This document shows positions 13,083 to 23,551 of a stretch of 64,000 nt of DNA, piece after piece. The notes below the pieces were generated by a model that did not search any database, was not told the DNA's origin, and saw only the letters and a list, made by a program, of their open reading frames with translations. The number at the start of each line of letters is the position of its first letter. Position 1 is the stretch's first letter. Position numbers and translations under genes: made by a program. Origin of the DNA: Devosia sp. 67-54 (GTDB lineage Bacteria; Pseudomonadota; Alphaproteobacteria; Rhizobiales; Devosiaceae); NCBI RefSeq assembly GCF_001899075.1, contig NZ_MKVA01000005.1, forward strand, positions 186,001 to 250,000, given 5' to 3'.

Positions 13083-13268
13083 ATGATGGATCGCGAGAGT
13101 TTCGACGCTGACGACGGGGGCGCAATGGCCGTCGTGGCAGGGTTGCTGGTGGTCGTCGCCCTGCTGCTGGGCGGCGTTTTCTTCTATTTCGAGCTGGGCA
13201 ATGCGCAGCCGCGCCACATCGATCTCGACGTCAAGCGCGCGGCGCTGACCGAGGCGGCCGTGCGCTGA
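13083..13268 (+). CDS. small single-pass membrane protein, unknown
   Basis: A 61-residue protein with a short acidic N-terminus (MMDRESFDADDG), one strong hydrophobic helix (AVVAGLLVVVALLLGGVFF) and a polar C-terminus. An AAGGGAAGGAG region and GGAGCAGG lie shortly upstream of the tandem ATGs. Its position between two minus-strand units and its compositional pattern support a real small membrane protein. Function is unknown. An in-frame ATG at 13035 would extend it by 16 residues. Confidence 0.6.
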   Translation: MMDRESFDADDGGAMAVVAGLLVVVALLLGGVFFYFELGNAQPRHIDLDVKRAALTEAAVR

Positions 13269-13282
13269 AGCGGCGCCGGCCG

Positions 13283-14287
13283 CTATTGCAGGCCGGCGGG
13301 ATCGACGATGCCGCCGGTGCAGCCGGGGTCGGTGCGCGGAGCGGCGGCGATGAGTTCGCCGATGCTGCCGCTGCCGAGCACGTCGCCGCGCAGGCCGATC
13401 GTGATCTCGGTGATGATGCGGCGGCTCCCATCCTGATCGCAGGCGATGCGCACGCGGTCGCCGGCGCCCCTGCCGAAGGCGGTATCGAAGGCCTGCCGGA
13501 TGGCGGCGCCGTCGAGGCGGCGGCCGATGTTGCGCGCGAACAGGTCGGCGATGGCGGTGTTGTTGACGGTGCCGGCGAACAGCGCGGCGCGGTGGAAATA
13601 GAGGTCCGGAGCGGCGCCGGAGCAGGTGCCGTGCTCGATCCATTCATGGCGCTCGAGGCGCGATTGCGTGCCGGGCATGACGGCCCGCAGCTCGGCCCAG
13701 GTGGCGGCGCTGAGCTCGACCGCGGGCAGGGCGTCCCAGTCATGCGCCTTGTCGGCCTCGCGGTCGGCGGCGGCGACGCTGCAATAGGCGGCGCTGCGCG
13801 GCTGCGGCCAGAGACCGTGCAGCGAGAAATGCGTCGCCTCATACGATCCGGAGGTCTGCCGGCGGCATTCGGTGGCGCGCGGCACGCCTTCGCAGAAGGC
13901 CGGCTCCCAGCTCAAGGCGAGCACGTAGTCGGCCCTTTTCGCGGGCGCCGGTGACGGCGGCGCGATCGGCGCCGGCCGTGGCGGCGGTGCGGCGTCGGGC
14001 GTGCCGGTGGTCAGCGTGCCGCAGCTCACCGCCACCCAGCGCTCGGGCGGCACGGCGTCTGGAACGATGATCTGGTCAAAGCTCGCGGGCGTGTTGTTGG
14101 TGGTGACGAATTTGTAGCTCGCGCCGGGCACGGTGCGGATGTCGCCCGGATTGGTCTGCTTCTTGATCGACTGATAGGCGGGGCAGGCCTTGCTGGCGAC
14201 GAACATCTGCGCGCTGGCCGCAGTGGAGGGTGCGGCGCTGCCGAATGCAGCGAGCAGAGCGAGAGCCATGGCGGCCAGCAAGCGCAT
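13283..14287 (-). CDS. secreted ribonuclease T2 family protein
   Basis: RNase T2 enzymes cleave single-stranded RNA through 2',3'-cyclic phosphate intermediates in the periplasm or outside the cell. The 334-residue protein has a signal peptide (about 1-24). A region of about 70 residues with two cysteines follows, then a Pro-rich linker (about 98-117) and the RNase T2 domain. Both catalytic motifs are intact: CAS I HGLWP at 157-161 and CAS II HEWIEHGTC at 214-222. The N-terminal extension before the Pro linker is not part of the standard domain. The start at 14287 immediately precedes the signal peptide. The neighbour upstream is cfa, 5 bp away, so they are probably co-transcribed. Confidence 0.93.
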   Translation of the reverse strand: MRLLAAMALALLAAFGSAAPSTAASAQMFVASKACPAYQSIKKQTNPGDIRTVPGASYKFVTTNNTPASFDQIIVPDAVPPERWVAVSCGTLTTGTPDAAPPPRPAPIAPPSPAPAKRADYVLALSWEPAFCEGVPRATECRRQTSGSYEATHFSLHGLWPQPRSAAYCSVAAADREADKAHDWDALPAVELSAATWAELRAVMPGTQSRLERHEWIEHGTCSGAAPDLYFHRAALFAGTVNNTAIADLFARNIGRRLDGAAIRQAFDTAFGRGAGDRVRIACDQDGSRRIITEITIGLRGDVLGSGSIGELIAAAPRTDPGCTGGIVDPAGLQ

Positions 14288-14292
14288 GATCG

Positions 14293-15423
14293 TCACCGGG
14301 CGAAGACGTAGCCGTCGGGAACGCCGGTCGGCGACAGCACGAACTGCCAGACCTGCAGCACCTTGGCGCGGAAGCCGCCGGCGCAGCACAGCAAATAGTA
14401 CTTCCACAGCCGGTAGAAGCGGACCTCCTCGGGCGTGTTGCGGCGCGTCCATTTCTTGTCGAAATTCTCGTACCAGGCGCACAGCGTCTTGTCGTAATGC
14501 GGCCCGATATTGTGGGTGTCGACCACCGTCCACAGCCCGTCGATGGCCTTGCCGACCTGCGCCATCGAGGGGATGACGCCGCCGGGGAAGATGTATTTTT
14601 CGAGCCAGGGCTCGATGGTGTCGGTCGACCATTGCGCGCCGATCGAGTGCAGCATGAACAGGCCGTCGTCCTTGATCACCGAGCGCGCCTTCTCGAAATA
14701 GGTGCGGTAGTTCTTGTGGCCGACATGCTCGAACATGCCCATCGACACGATGTGGTCGGTCTTGCCGTCGAACTCGCGGTAGTCCTTGACCTGGAACTCG
14801 ATGGGCAGGTCCTTGTAGCGCTCGCGGCCATAGGCGGCCTGGTCGGGCGAGACGGTGACGCCGACGCAGCGGGCGCCGTATTTTTCGGCGGCAAAGCCCA
14901 TGAAGGCGCCCCAGCCGCAGCCGATGTCCCAGACGAGCTGGCCGGGCTTCACCCCGATCTTGCGGCACACCAGGTCGAGCTTGGCCTCCTGCGCCTCGTC
15001 GACATTGGTGACGCCGGCCGGCCAGTAGCCGCACGAGCCGGTCATGCGCTTGTCGAGCGAGGCCTTGTAGGCTTCGGTCTCGTTGTAGTGCATGCGGGCG
15101 ACGCGGCGCGAGCGCTCGACGCTCTGCATGTTGAGCAGCTTGGCCTGCACCACCTGCCAGAGCAGATTGGGGGTGAGCTTGAGCTTGTCGGCGACGCCGC
15201 CGCGCAGCACCTTGTTGAAGAATTCGGCGAGGTCGGCGGCATCCCACCAGCCGTCCATATAGGCTTCGCCGAGGCCCAGCGAGCCCTGGGCGAAGACGCG
15301 GGTCCAGACGCGCTCATCGTGGATCTGGATGTCCCAGGCGTTGGGGCCGTTGACGGTCACCCCCGCATCCTTGAGCAATCCGACGATCCGGTCTTTCTCA
15401 GTCACGATTTCACGTCCCCGCAC
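14293..15423 (-). CDS. cfa: cyclopropane-fatty-acyl-phospholipid synthase
   Basis: Methylates cis double bonds of membrane phospholipid acyl chains using SAM, producing cyclopropane fatty acids typical of stationary phase or acid stress. The 376-residue protein matches CFA synthases. It has the N-terminal lipid-binding part (GSLGLGEAYMDGWWDAADL), the SAM motif LVWDIGCGWGAFMGFAAEKY, GVTVSPDQAAYGRER, the VSMGMFEHVGHKNYRTYF region, and a C-terminal lipid-binding stretch ending in FDKKWTRRNTPEEVRFYRLW. GTG codons at 15423 and 15405 are both possible starts. The downstream RNase T2 gene follows after 5 bp. Confidence 0.95.
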   Translation of the reverse strand: MRGREIVTEKDRIVGLLKDAGVTVNGPNAWDIQIHDERVWTRVFAQGSLGLGEAYMDGWWDAADLAEFFNKVLRGGVADKLKLTPNLLWQVVQAKLLNMQSVERSRRVARMHYNETEAYKASLDKRMTGSCGYWPAGVTNVDEAQEAKLDLVCRKIGVKPGQLVWDIGCGWGAFMGFAAEKYGARCVGVTVSPDQAAYGRERYKDLPIEFQVKDYREFDGKTDHIVSMGMFEHVGHKNYRTYFEKARSVIKDDGLFMLHSIGAQWSTDTIEPWLEKYIFPGGVIPSMAQVGKAIDGLWTVVDTHNIGPHYDKTLCAWYENFDKKWTRRNTPEEVRFYRLWKYYLLCCAGGFRAKVLQVWQFVLSPTGVPDGYVFAR

Positions 15424-15510
15424 ATCCAGAAAATTGTGGCGGGAAGCAAAACGCTCAGGGCCGACAAGTCAATAGGGCAATCGCCCTGGCGCGGGGAGAG
15501 CCTCAGATCG

Positions 15511-16002
15511 TCACGTCTGGGAAAGCGGCTGGAAAAATTCCATGCGGCCGGTGTGCTTCCAGCCCAGGTTCACGTCGCGAACCGTCACTTTGCGCACGCC
15601 GTCGTTCTGGTGGATGAGCTTGGCGACGGACCCGCTCCAGGCCAGCACGATGGCGGTGTGCTGGCCGCCCGGCGCGGTGCCCCAGGTCGAGCGGCCGTCG
15701 GGGCTGGTGAATTTGGTGTCCCAGAACTGGATGATGATGCCGGGCTGGATGCCGTTGGCGGGCAGGCCCCAGACATAGCCCTTGTGAAAGCAATTCAGCA
15801 TGTTGAGCACCTTCTCGACGAAATCGGTGCATTCGCCGCGGCCGACTTTCGTGCCCAGGAATTGGGTGGCCAAGCCGCCGACGCGCTCGCGCGTCAGCTG
15901 ATTCTTGATCGCTATCGGGTCGAAGGCGGCGAGAGCCGGGCCGGTGGCGGCGAAGGCGGCGGCGCCGGACAGGACGGCGCGGCGGGAGAGAAATCTGGTC
16001 AT
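15511..16002 (-). CDS. exported CHAP-like / NlpC-P60-fold protein
   Basis: A 163-residue protein with a signal peptide carrying an Arg-rich n-region (MTRFLSRRAVLSGAAAF), possibly Tat-type. The mature part contains GRGECTDFVEKVLNML and later GGQHTAIVLAW followed by LIHQN. This Cys...His...polar arrangement resembles CHAP amidase/peptidases (QCTxYV...HVAIV...EQN). If so, it would cleave peptidoglycan peptides or another amide. The assignment is by motif only. The start at MTRFLS is preferred over an in-frame ATG 15 codons earlier because the signal peptide begins there. Confidence 0.6.
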   Translation of the reverse strand: MTRFLSRRAVLSGAAAFAATGPALAAFDPIAIKNQLTRERVGGLATQFLGTKVGRGECTDFVEKVLNMLNCFHKGYVWGLPANGIQPGIIIQFWDTKFTSPDGRSTWGTAPGGQHTAIVLAWSGSVAKLIHQNDGVRKVTVRDVNLGWKHTGRMEFFQPLSQT

Positions 16003-16101
16003 GGCGATGCCTTTCTCGGATGCCTGCTCTGGGCGGGAGCAGAGCACCGTGGGCGCCGCGTGTCGTCCACCACCCGGTGGACGGGACGCGGAAAGGGCCG
16101 G

Positions 16102-16620
16102 CTATTGCACGCGCTGCCAGGCGCCGCTGCCGGCGTCGGAAAAGCCGCCATTGCCCAGCCGGATGGTCTGGCTGAAGCAGGTGTTGGAGCGGCTGAGGTC
16201 GGAGAAATGGATCATCAGGAAGATGCTGCCGTCGTTGAGGCCGTAGGCGGCCCAGAGGCCGGCGCCCTGGTTCTGCGAACAGGTCAGGTAGCCGAGATTG
16301 TCGGTGGGGCAGGTCTGGTCGCGGTACTGCCAGAGGCCGTTCGCCTCGTAGCTGCGGTAGACCTGCTCGTACATGCGGCCGTCGGGCGAGGGGAACTGGC
16401 CGTAATAGACGCCGGCCACCGCCTGCATGACCTTGGGGTCGGCGTTGCGGCGCGTCTGCAGCCAGTTCTGCGTCACCGAGGGGTTGTAGAAGGTGTTGCC
16501 GCAATAGTCGCCGCTGCAGCGCGGATCGGCGGTGGTGTAGCAGCGGTCGGGCTCGTCGGCGGCCAGCGCCGGGGCGGCGGCCAGGACGGCAAGGACGAGG
16601 GCGGGCAGGATTTTCGGCAT
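16102..16620 (-). CDS. Cys-rich exported protein, unknown function
   Basis: A 172-residue protein with a signal peptide (MPKILPALVLAVLAAAPALA). The mature part has six cysteines, several in close pairs (RCYTTADPRCSGDYCGNTF), suggesting disulfides in the periplasm. It is rich in Tyr, Asn and Gln. No family was recognised. The start at MPKILP is preferred to an in-frame ATG 17 codons upstream because a signal peptide starts there. It lies about 100 bp upstream of the CHAP-like gene on the same strand. Confidence 0.65.
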   Translation of the reverse strand: MPKILPALVLAVLAAAPALAADEPDRCYTTADPRCSGDYCGNTFYNPSVTQNWLQTRRNADPKVMQAVAGVYYGQFPSPDGRMYEQVYRSYEANGLWQYRDQTCPTDNLGYLTCSQNQGAGLWAAYGLNDGSIFLMIHFSDLSRSNTCFSQTIRLGNGGFSDAGSGAWQRVQ

Positions 16621-16703
16621 GTCGGGGCTCCCAGGCGGCGGGAGAGTTCCACATGCGGCGGGGAGCGCCAACCTGACGGAAACGACAGGCCGGCGCCGCC
16701 AGA

Positions 16704-16796
16704 TCAGGTCACCGATGGAATCGGTGCCCTGACCTGAGCTTTTGTTCTGTCGCGCTTCCGAACCGGAAAACCGTTGCCAATTTTCCTGGAAACGCT
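16704..16796. repeat. composite dispersed palindromic repeat, copy 1
   Basis: Two parts. At 16704-16732 an imperfect hairpin pairs TCAGG/CACCGAT with ATCGGTG/CCTGA. At 16742-16796 a 55-bp block follows that is 47/55 identical by eye to 45057-45111. The block starts TTGTTCTGTCGCG and ends GGAAACGCT; its ends are inverted (GCGCTTCC against GGAAACGC). The same hairpin-plus-block order recurs in copy 2, so it is a dispersed intergenic element. Confidence 0.75.
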
Positions 16797-16805
16797 CCGG
16801 GGCGC

Positions 16806-18791
<1,986 letters not shown>

Positions 18792-19002
18792 GTCGATCTC
18801 CCTGTTGCGGTCGACTCGCGGGCGGAACGGGCGGCAGCAGTCGCTTGTTATAGGTGCCGCAGGCGAGCGACTTGTCTTGCCGGTTCGAGGTGACGCCGCG
18901 ATGACCGGCAGCGGGGAGACTGTCAAAATTAGACCGGTTGGTCAAATTCTGGATTTGCGCCGGCGGCCAGCGTAAGCTCGCCTTCAGCTTGGGAGTCGAA
19001 AC

Positions 19003-19923
19003 ATGAAGTGGCAGGGACGCGAGGAGAGCTCGAATATCGAGGATCGCCGCGGCGAAGGCGGAGGCGGTCTCGGTGGCGGCGGCTTCGGCGGGGGGCTCGG
19101 CTCGAACCCGTTCGGGCGCGGCGGCGGCATCCAGTTGCCGAGCGGACGTTCGGGATCGAGCCTGGGCGGCCTCCTGGTCATCGTGATCTTCATCGTCATC
19201 GCCATGGCGTTCGGCATCAATCCGCTCAGCATCCTGACCGGCGACGACGGCACCAGCTCGCCCTTCGGCAATGCGCAGACGATGCCGCCGCGCAGCGCCG
19301 ACGAGGAGCAGCTCAAGCAGTTCGTGGGCGTGGTGGTGAAGGACACCGAGACGTTCTGGGGCAATTATTTCAGCCAGCACGGGGCGACCTATACCGACCC
19401 CAAGGTGGTGCTGTTCTCGGGCCAGACCGCATCGGGCTGCGGCACGGCGGACGCGGCCTCGGGACCGTTCTACTGCCCCGAGGACCAGAAGGTTTACATC
19501 GATTTGAGCTTCTACCAGCAATTGCGTGACCAGTTCGGCGCGCCGGGCGATTTCGCGCAGGCCTATGTGATCGCGCACGAGGTGGGCCACCACGTGCAGG
19601 ACCTGCTGGGCATCCTGCCGAAATTCAACCAGCGCCGGCAGTCGATGAGCCAGGACCAGGCCAACGCCTATTCGGTGAAGGTGGAACTGCAGGCCGACTG
19701 CTTCGCCGGCATGTGGGCGCGCGGCGAGCAGCAATATCTCGACAATGGCGACGTCGAGGAGGCGATCAACGCGGCCAACCAGATCGGCGACGACACGCTG
19801 ACGCACAACACCATCTCGCCGCGGCAATATACGCACGGCACCTCGGCGCAGCGCATGCAGTGGTTCAAGACCGGCCTGCAATCGACCGACGTCAGCCAGT
19901 GCGACACCGGCATTCCGCGCTGA
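19003..19923 (+). CDS. ypfJ: YpfJ-family neutral zinc metallopeptidase
   Basis: A 306-residue membrane-anchored protein. An N-terminal Gly-rich cytoplasmic segment (EGGGGLGGGGFGGGLGSNPF) is followed by one membrane helix (SLGGLLVIVIFIVIAMAFGI). The periplasmic peptidase domain has the HExxH zinc motif in YVIAHEVGHHVQDLLG and a downstream ELQADCFAGMWA. The family is widespread in proteobacteria; its substrate is not established. The gene is divergent from cpdB with a 211-bp intergenic region and is followed by a strong terminator. Confidence 0.92.
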   Translation: MKWQGREESSNIEDRRGEGGGGLGGGGFGGGLGSNPFGRGGGIQLPSGRSGSSLGGLLVIVIFIVIAMAFGINPLSILTGDDGTSSPFGNAQTMPPRSADEEQLKQFVGVVVKDTETFWGNYFSQHGATYTDPKVVLFSGQTASGCGTADAASGPFYCPEDQKVYIDLSFYQQLRDQFGAPGDFAQAYVIAHEVGHHVQDLLGILPKFNQRRQSMSQDQANAYSVKVELQADCFAGMWARGEQQYLDNGDVEEAINAANQIGDDTLTHNTISPRQYTHGTSAQRMQWFKTGLQSTDVSQCDTGIPR

Positions 19924-19976
19924 GCGGCAATCACAAAGAGTTCAGCATCCGACTAGATTAGAGCGACGTTACAGTG

Positions 19977-20003
19977 AAACCCGCGGCAGGCCCGCGGGTT
20001 TTT
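19977..20003 (+). terminator. rho-independent terminator after ypfJ
   Basis: AAACCCGCGG, a 5-base loop, then CCGCGGGTTT form a perfect 10-bp stem followed by TTTC. It stands 54 bp after the ypfJ stop and has the classic GC stem plus T-run. Confidence 0.85.
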
Positions 20004-20172
20004 CGCGCGCGGCCGGAACACCCGCGGATTTTGTCTCGAATTCTCCCCGTAATCGTCACAATCGAAGGCGCAACCATCGTGCGCCCGAGAGGTTTTGTGG
20101 TCGACGCCATCAACAGGCGTCAAGCGCGCCGCGGCGCTTCAAACAAAACCGTAAATCCTGAAGGGAAGACCA

Positions 20173-20532
20173 ATGCAGAAGATCGCAATCCTCGCTGCTG
20201 CGGCGGCAACACTGATGTCGGTCGGCATCGGGGGCGCCCTCGCCCAGAACAACAGCAATGAAGACTTCAACACCGCCGACGCCAACCATGACGGCTTCGT
20301 GACGATGGAAGAGGCGATGGGCATCTATTCGACGCTGACGCCAGACCTCTTCGCCAAGGCCGACGCCAATGGCGACCAGAAGCTCGACGAGGCGGAATAC
20401 TCCGCCCTGGTGGGCCTGACTGCCGCCATCACCGGCGACAAGGCCGATAGCGGCAGCAGCGCGAGCGGCGCCGATACCGGTGCGTCGTCGAGCCAGGACA
20501 TGTCGTCCAGCTCGTCGCCGACGAACCCGTAA
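20173..20532 (+). CDS. exported EF-hand calcium-binding protein
   Basis: A 119-residue protein with a signal peptide (MQKIAILAAAAATLMSVGIG). It has two EF-hand loops, DANHDGFVTMEE and DANGDQKLDEAE, both with the D-x-N/D-x-D/N-G calcium pattern. A Ser-rich low-complexity tail (SGSSASGADTGASSSQDMSS) ends it. It probably binds Ca2+ in the periplasm; no specific role can be given. It is preceded by AAGGGAAGACC and followed by a terminator. Confidence 0.85.
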   Translation: MQKIAILAAAAATLMSVGIGGALAQNNSNEDFNTADANHDGFVTMEEAMGIYSTLTPDLFAKADANGDQKLDEAEYSALVGLTAAITGDKADSGSSASGADTGASSSQDMSSSSSPTNP

Positions 20533-20558
20533 GTTCGGCGTTCGGACGCTGACCGTTC

Positions 20559-20593
20559 GGAGGCCGCCCCACGTGGGCGGCCTCCGCTATTTT
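20559..20593 (+). terminator. terminator between EF-hand gene and carA
   Basis: GGAGGCCGCCC, a 5-base loop, then GGGCGGCCTCC form a perfect 11-bp stem, followed by GCTATTTT. It lies 26 bp after the EF-hand stop and near the convergent carA stop, so it may serve both genes. Confidence 0.85.
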
Positions 20594-20601
20594 CACGGGG
20601 C

Positions 20602-21807
20602 TCAGGCGGAAGGGGCGGGGCGCTCGGGCTCGGGCGGCAGGCCCTTGTCGGCGCGGATGCGGTTCACGAAGCGGGTGAACAGATAGTGGCTGTCGTGCGG
20701 GCCGGGCGACGCCTCGGGATGGTACTGCACCGAGAAGATCGGCTTGCCGTCGACGCTGAGGCCGGCGTTGGAGCCGTCGAACAGCGACACATGGGTCTCG
20801 GTGACGCCGGCCGGCAGGCTCGCCGTATCCACCGCGAACCCGTGGTTCATCGAGGTGATCTCGACCTTGCCGGTGGTGAGGTCCTTGACGGGATGGTTGG
20901 CGCCATGGTGGCCCTGGTGCATCTTGCTGGTGGTGCCGCCCAGCGCGAGGCCGAGAAGCTGGTGGCCGAGGCAGATGCCGAAGATCGGCTTGCCGGTCTC
21001 CATCAGCGCCTTGATGGTGGGCACGGCATATTTGCCGGTGGCGGCCGGATCGCCGGGGCCGTTGCTGAGGAAGATGCCGTCGGGGTTGTGCCCCATGATG
21101 TCCTTGGCTGTGGCCGTCGCCGGCACCACGGTGACGCGCGCGCCCTGGTCGGCGAGCTGGCGCAGGATGTTGCGCTTGGCGCCGTAGTCGACGGCGACGA
21201 TGTGGAATTTCGGGTCCTCGAGCGTGCCGTAGCCCTTGTTCCACTGCCACGGGGTCTGGTCCCATTTGTAGGTCTGGGCGGTGGTGACTTCCTTGGCGAG
21301 ATCCAACCCTTCGAGGCCGGGGAAGGCCTTGAGCTCGGCGGCGATCGAGGGCTCGTGGAAGAAGCCGTCGGGCGCATGCGCGACGACGCCGTTGGGCATG
21401 CCCTTCTCGCGGATCATGGCGGTCAGCGCCCGGGTGTCGATGCCGGCGATGCCGACGATGTTGCGCTTCTTCAGCCAGGCGTCGAGCCGCTCGGCCGCCC
21501 GGTAATTGGCGGGGTTGGTGATGTCGGCCTTGAGCACGACGCCGCGGACGCCCGACAGCGCCGCCATGTTGACGGTCTCGATGTCCTCGTCATTGGTGCC
21601 GACATTGCCGATGTGCGGGAAGGTGAAGGTGACGATCTGGCCGGCATAGGAGGGATCGGTGAGGATCTCCTGGTAGCCGGTCATGGCGGTGTTGAAGCAG
21701 ACCTCGCCGGCGGCGTGGCCGACGGCGCCGATGCCGCGGCCCTCGAGGCGGGTCCCGTCCTGCAGGATCAGAAGGGCGGTCGCAGGCGTGGGCTGCCAGC
21801 CGGACAT
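20602..21807 (-). CDS. carA: carbamoyl-phosphate synthase small (glutaminase) subunit
   Basis: Supplies ammonia from glutamine to CarB. The 401-residue protein has the N-terminal CPSase small-chain domain (GEVCFNTAMTGYQEILTDPS) and a class I glutamine amidotransferase domain. The nucleophile Cys lies in FGICLGHQLLGLALGG and the His in SVQYHPEASPGPHDSHYLF. The start MSGWQPTPATALLILQDG gives the normal length; upstream in-frame codons encode non-homologous sequence. carB is 16 kb away. Divergent yqeY and nearby dnaG/rpoD reproduce a common alphaproteobacterial neighbourhood. Confidence 0.97.
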   Translation of the reverse strand: MSGWQPTPATALLILQDGTRLEGRGIGAVGHAAGEVCFNTAMTGYQEILTDPSYAGQIVTFTFPHIGNVGTNDEDIETVNMAALSGVRGVVLKADITNPANYRAAERLDAWLKKRNIVGIAGIDTRALTAMIREKGMPNGVVAHAPDGFFHEPSIAAELKAFPGLEGLDLAKEVTTAQTYKWDQTPWQWNKGYGTLEDPKFHIVAVDYGAKRNILRQLADQGARVTVVPATATAKDIMGHNPDGIFLSNGPGDPAATGKYAVPTIKALMETGKPIFGICLGHQLLGLALGGTTSKMHQGHHGANHPVKDLTTGKVEITSMNHGFAVDTASLPAGVTETHVSLFDGSNAGLSVDGKPIFSVQYHPEASPGPHDSHYLFTRFVNRIRADKGLPPEPERPAPSA

Positions 21808-21940
21808 GGCGGGTCTCCGAGGGGTTGATGATGCGGGTTGAGGGCTTCCCATAGAAGCCCGGCGCGGCAGGCGCAAGTGGCGGCGCCTCGCGTTACGGTC
21901 TATATGGGGCCAAATCGTTGGAATTTAAGGGATGACAGCC

Positions 21941-22390
21941 ATGCGCGACGCGATCGGCGACAGCTACAAGACGGCGCTGAAGGCGCGGGACGAGCGGCGG
22001 ACGCGGACGCTACGGGCGATCAACGCGGCGATCAAGGACCGCGACATCGCCAACCGCGGCGAGGGCAAGGGCCCGGCGACCGACGCCGAGGTGCTGGCGC
22101 TCTTGCAGAAGATGGTGAAGCAGCGCGAGGAAAGCTTTGCGATCTATGCCGAAGCCGGCCGTAACGACCTGGCGACGGTGGAGAAGGAAGAGATCGACAT
22201 CCTCAACGAGTTCCTGCCCAAGGGGTTGAGCGAGGCCGAGGTGGAGGCGGCGATCACGGCGGCCATCGCCAAGACCGGCGCCGCCGGAGCCAAGGACATG
22301 GGCAAGGTGATCGCTTCGCTCAAGGCCGACTATCCGGGCCGCATCGATTTCGGCAAGGCGAGCGCCAAGGTGAAGGCGGCGCTGGGCTGA
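21941..22390 (+). CDS. yqeY: GatB/YqeY domain-containing protein
   Basis: A 149-residue protein of the YqeY family, related to the tRNA-binding tail of GatB and often encoded near dnaG/rpoD. Signatures include RTRTLRAINAAIKDRDIANR, KQREESFAIYAEAGRNDLA, EIDILNEFLPKGLSE and DMGKVIASLKADYPGRIDF. It may assist tRNA-dependent amidation or affect tRNA, but its role is not settled. The start at 21941 is preferred to 21932 because AAGGGATG lies at proper distance only from 21941. It is divergent from carA. Confidence 0.93.
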   Translation: MRDAIGDSYKTALKARDERRTRTLRAINAAIKDRDIANRGEGKGPATDAEVLALLQKMVKQREESFAIYAEAGRNDLATVEKEEIDILNEFLPKGLSEAEVEAAITAAIAKTGAAGAKDMGKVIASLKADYPGRIDFGKASAKVKAALG

Positions 22391-22396
22391 GGGTGA

Positions 22397-23551
22397 TCAG
22401 CCGGCGCGCCTCTCGCGGGCCCAGGAGACGGCGGAGATCAGGGTGGCGAGGGCGGCGCTGACGACGCCGATCCAGGGCAGGATGGCGTAGGACGAGCCGT
22501 GGTCGATCAGCGTGCCGCCGAACCAGGCGCCGAAGGCCATCGCCACGTTGAACGAGGACGGGATGAGGCTCGAGGCGAGCAGCGGCGCGTCGCGGGTGTT
22601 GATGAGGATGCGCGTCTGCGCCGGCGCGCCGAAGGCGAAGCCGAGCGCCCCCCAGACCAGCACCATCACCGCCATGGCCCACGGCATGCCGGCGAACGGC
22701 ACCATCAGCAGGTAGATCACCACCTGCGCGGCGAGGATGCCGGTGAGCGAGGCCATCAGCCTCCAGTCGGCGAGGCGGCCGCCGACCAGCACGCCGACGG
22801 TCGAGCCGAGGCCGAACAACAGCAGCAGCCAGGGCACGACGCCGATATCGATGCCCGAGACGGTGGTGAGCAGCGGCGAGATGTAGGTGAAGAGCGCGAA
22901 CTGGCCGACGGTCTGGACGATGATGATGGCGATCGAGCTCCACACCGGCTCGCGCGTCAGCACGCGCAGCTCGGCGGCGAGGTTGCCGTGCGGCGTATCG
23001 CCGGCGCCGGTCGCCGGCACCAGCAAGGCGATCAGCGCAAAGGCGACGACACCGAGGCCGGAGACGGCGGCGAAGGTCATGCGCCAGCCGAAGGCAGTGC
23101 CGATGGCAGTGCCGATCGGCACGCCGATGATGTTGGCGACGGTGAGGCCGGCAAGGATCAGGCCGACGGCGAAGCCGCGGCGCTTCTCCTCGACGATGGT
23201 GGTGGCGACGACCATGGCGGTGCCGAAATAGGCGCCGTGGATCAGGGCGATGAAGATGCGCGCGACGAGCAGCGCGGTGAAGCCCGGGGCGACGGCGCAG
23301 AAGGCGTAGCCGACGACGAAGATGCCGACATAGATGAGCAGCAGCAGCTTCTTGGGGTAGCGGCCGGTGAAGGTCGCGAGCACCGGGCCGCCGACGGCGA
23401 CGCCGAGGGCATAGAGGCTGACCAGCAGCGCCGCGGTGGGGATGGAGATGGCGAGATCGCCCGAGACCGCGGGCAGGATGCCGGCGATGACGAATTCCGA
23501 CGTGCCGATGGCGAAGGCGGCGGCGAACAGCGCGAACAAGGCGGGCGACAT
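22397..23551 (-). CDS. MFS transporter (DHA1-type efflux)
   Basis: A 384-residue, 12-helix major facilitator protein. It has FALFAAAFAIGTSEFVIAGI at the N-terminus, GRYPKKLLLL as the loop 2-3 signature, and GVPIGTAIGTAFGWRMTF in helix 5. The pattern matches the AraJ/PbuE/YdhP exporter group (sugar, purine or drug efflux). Its start codon overlaps the stop of the upstream MFS gene by one base (TGATG), so the pair is translationally coupled. The two proteins share the N-terminal and helix 5 patterns, indicating tandem duplication. Confidence 0.9.
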   Translation of the reverse strand: MSPALFALFAAAFAIGTSEFVIAGILPAVSGDLAISIPTAALLVSLYALGVAVGGPVLATFTGRYPKKLLLLIYVGIFVVGYAFCAVAPGFTALLVARIFIALIHGAYFGTAMVVATTIVEEKRRGFAVGLILAGLTVANIIGVPIGTAIGTAFGWRMTFAAVSGLGVVAFALIALLVPATGAGDTPHGNLAAELRVLTREPVWSSIAIIIVQTVGQFALFTYISPLLTTVSGIDIGVVPWLLLLFGLGSTVGVLVGGRLADWRLMASLTGILAAQVVIYLLMVPFAGMPWAMAVMVLVWGALGFAFGAPAQTRILINTRDAPLLASSLIPSSFNVAMAFGAWFGGTLIDHGSSYAILPWIGVVSAALATLISAVSWARERRAG

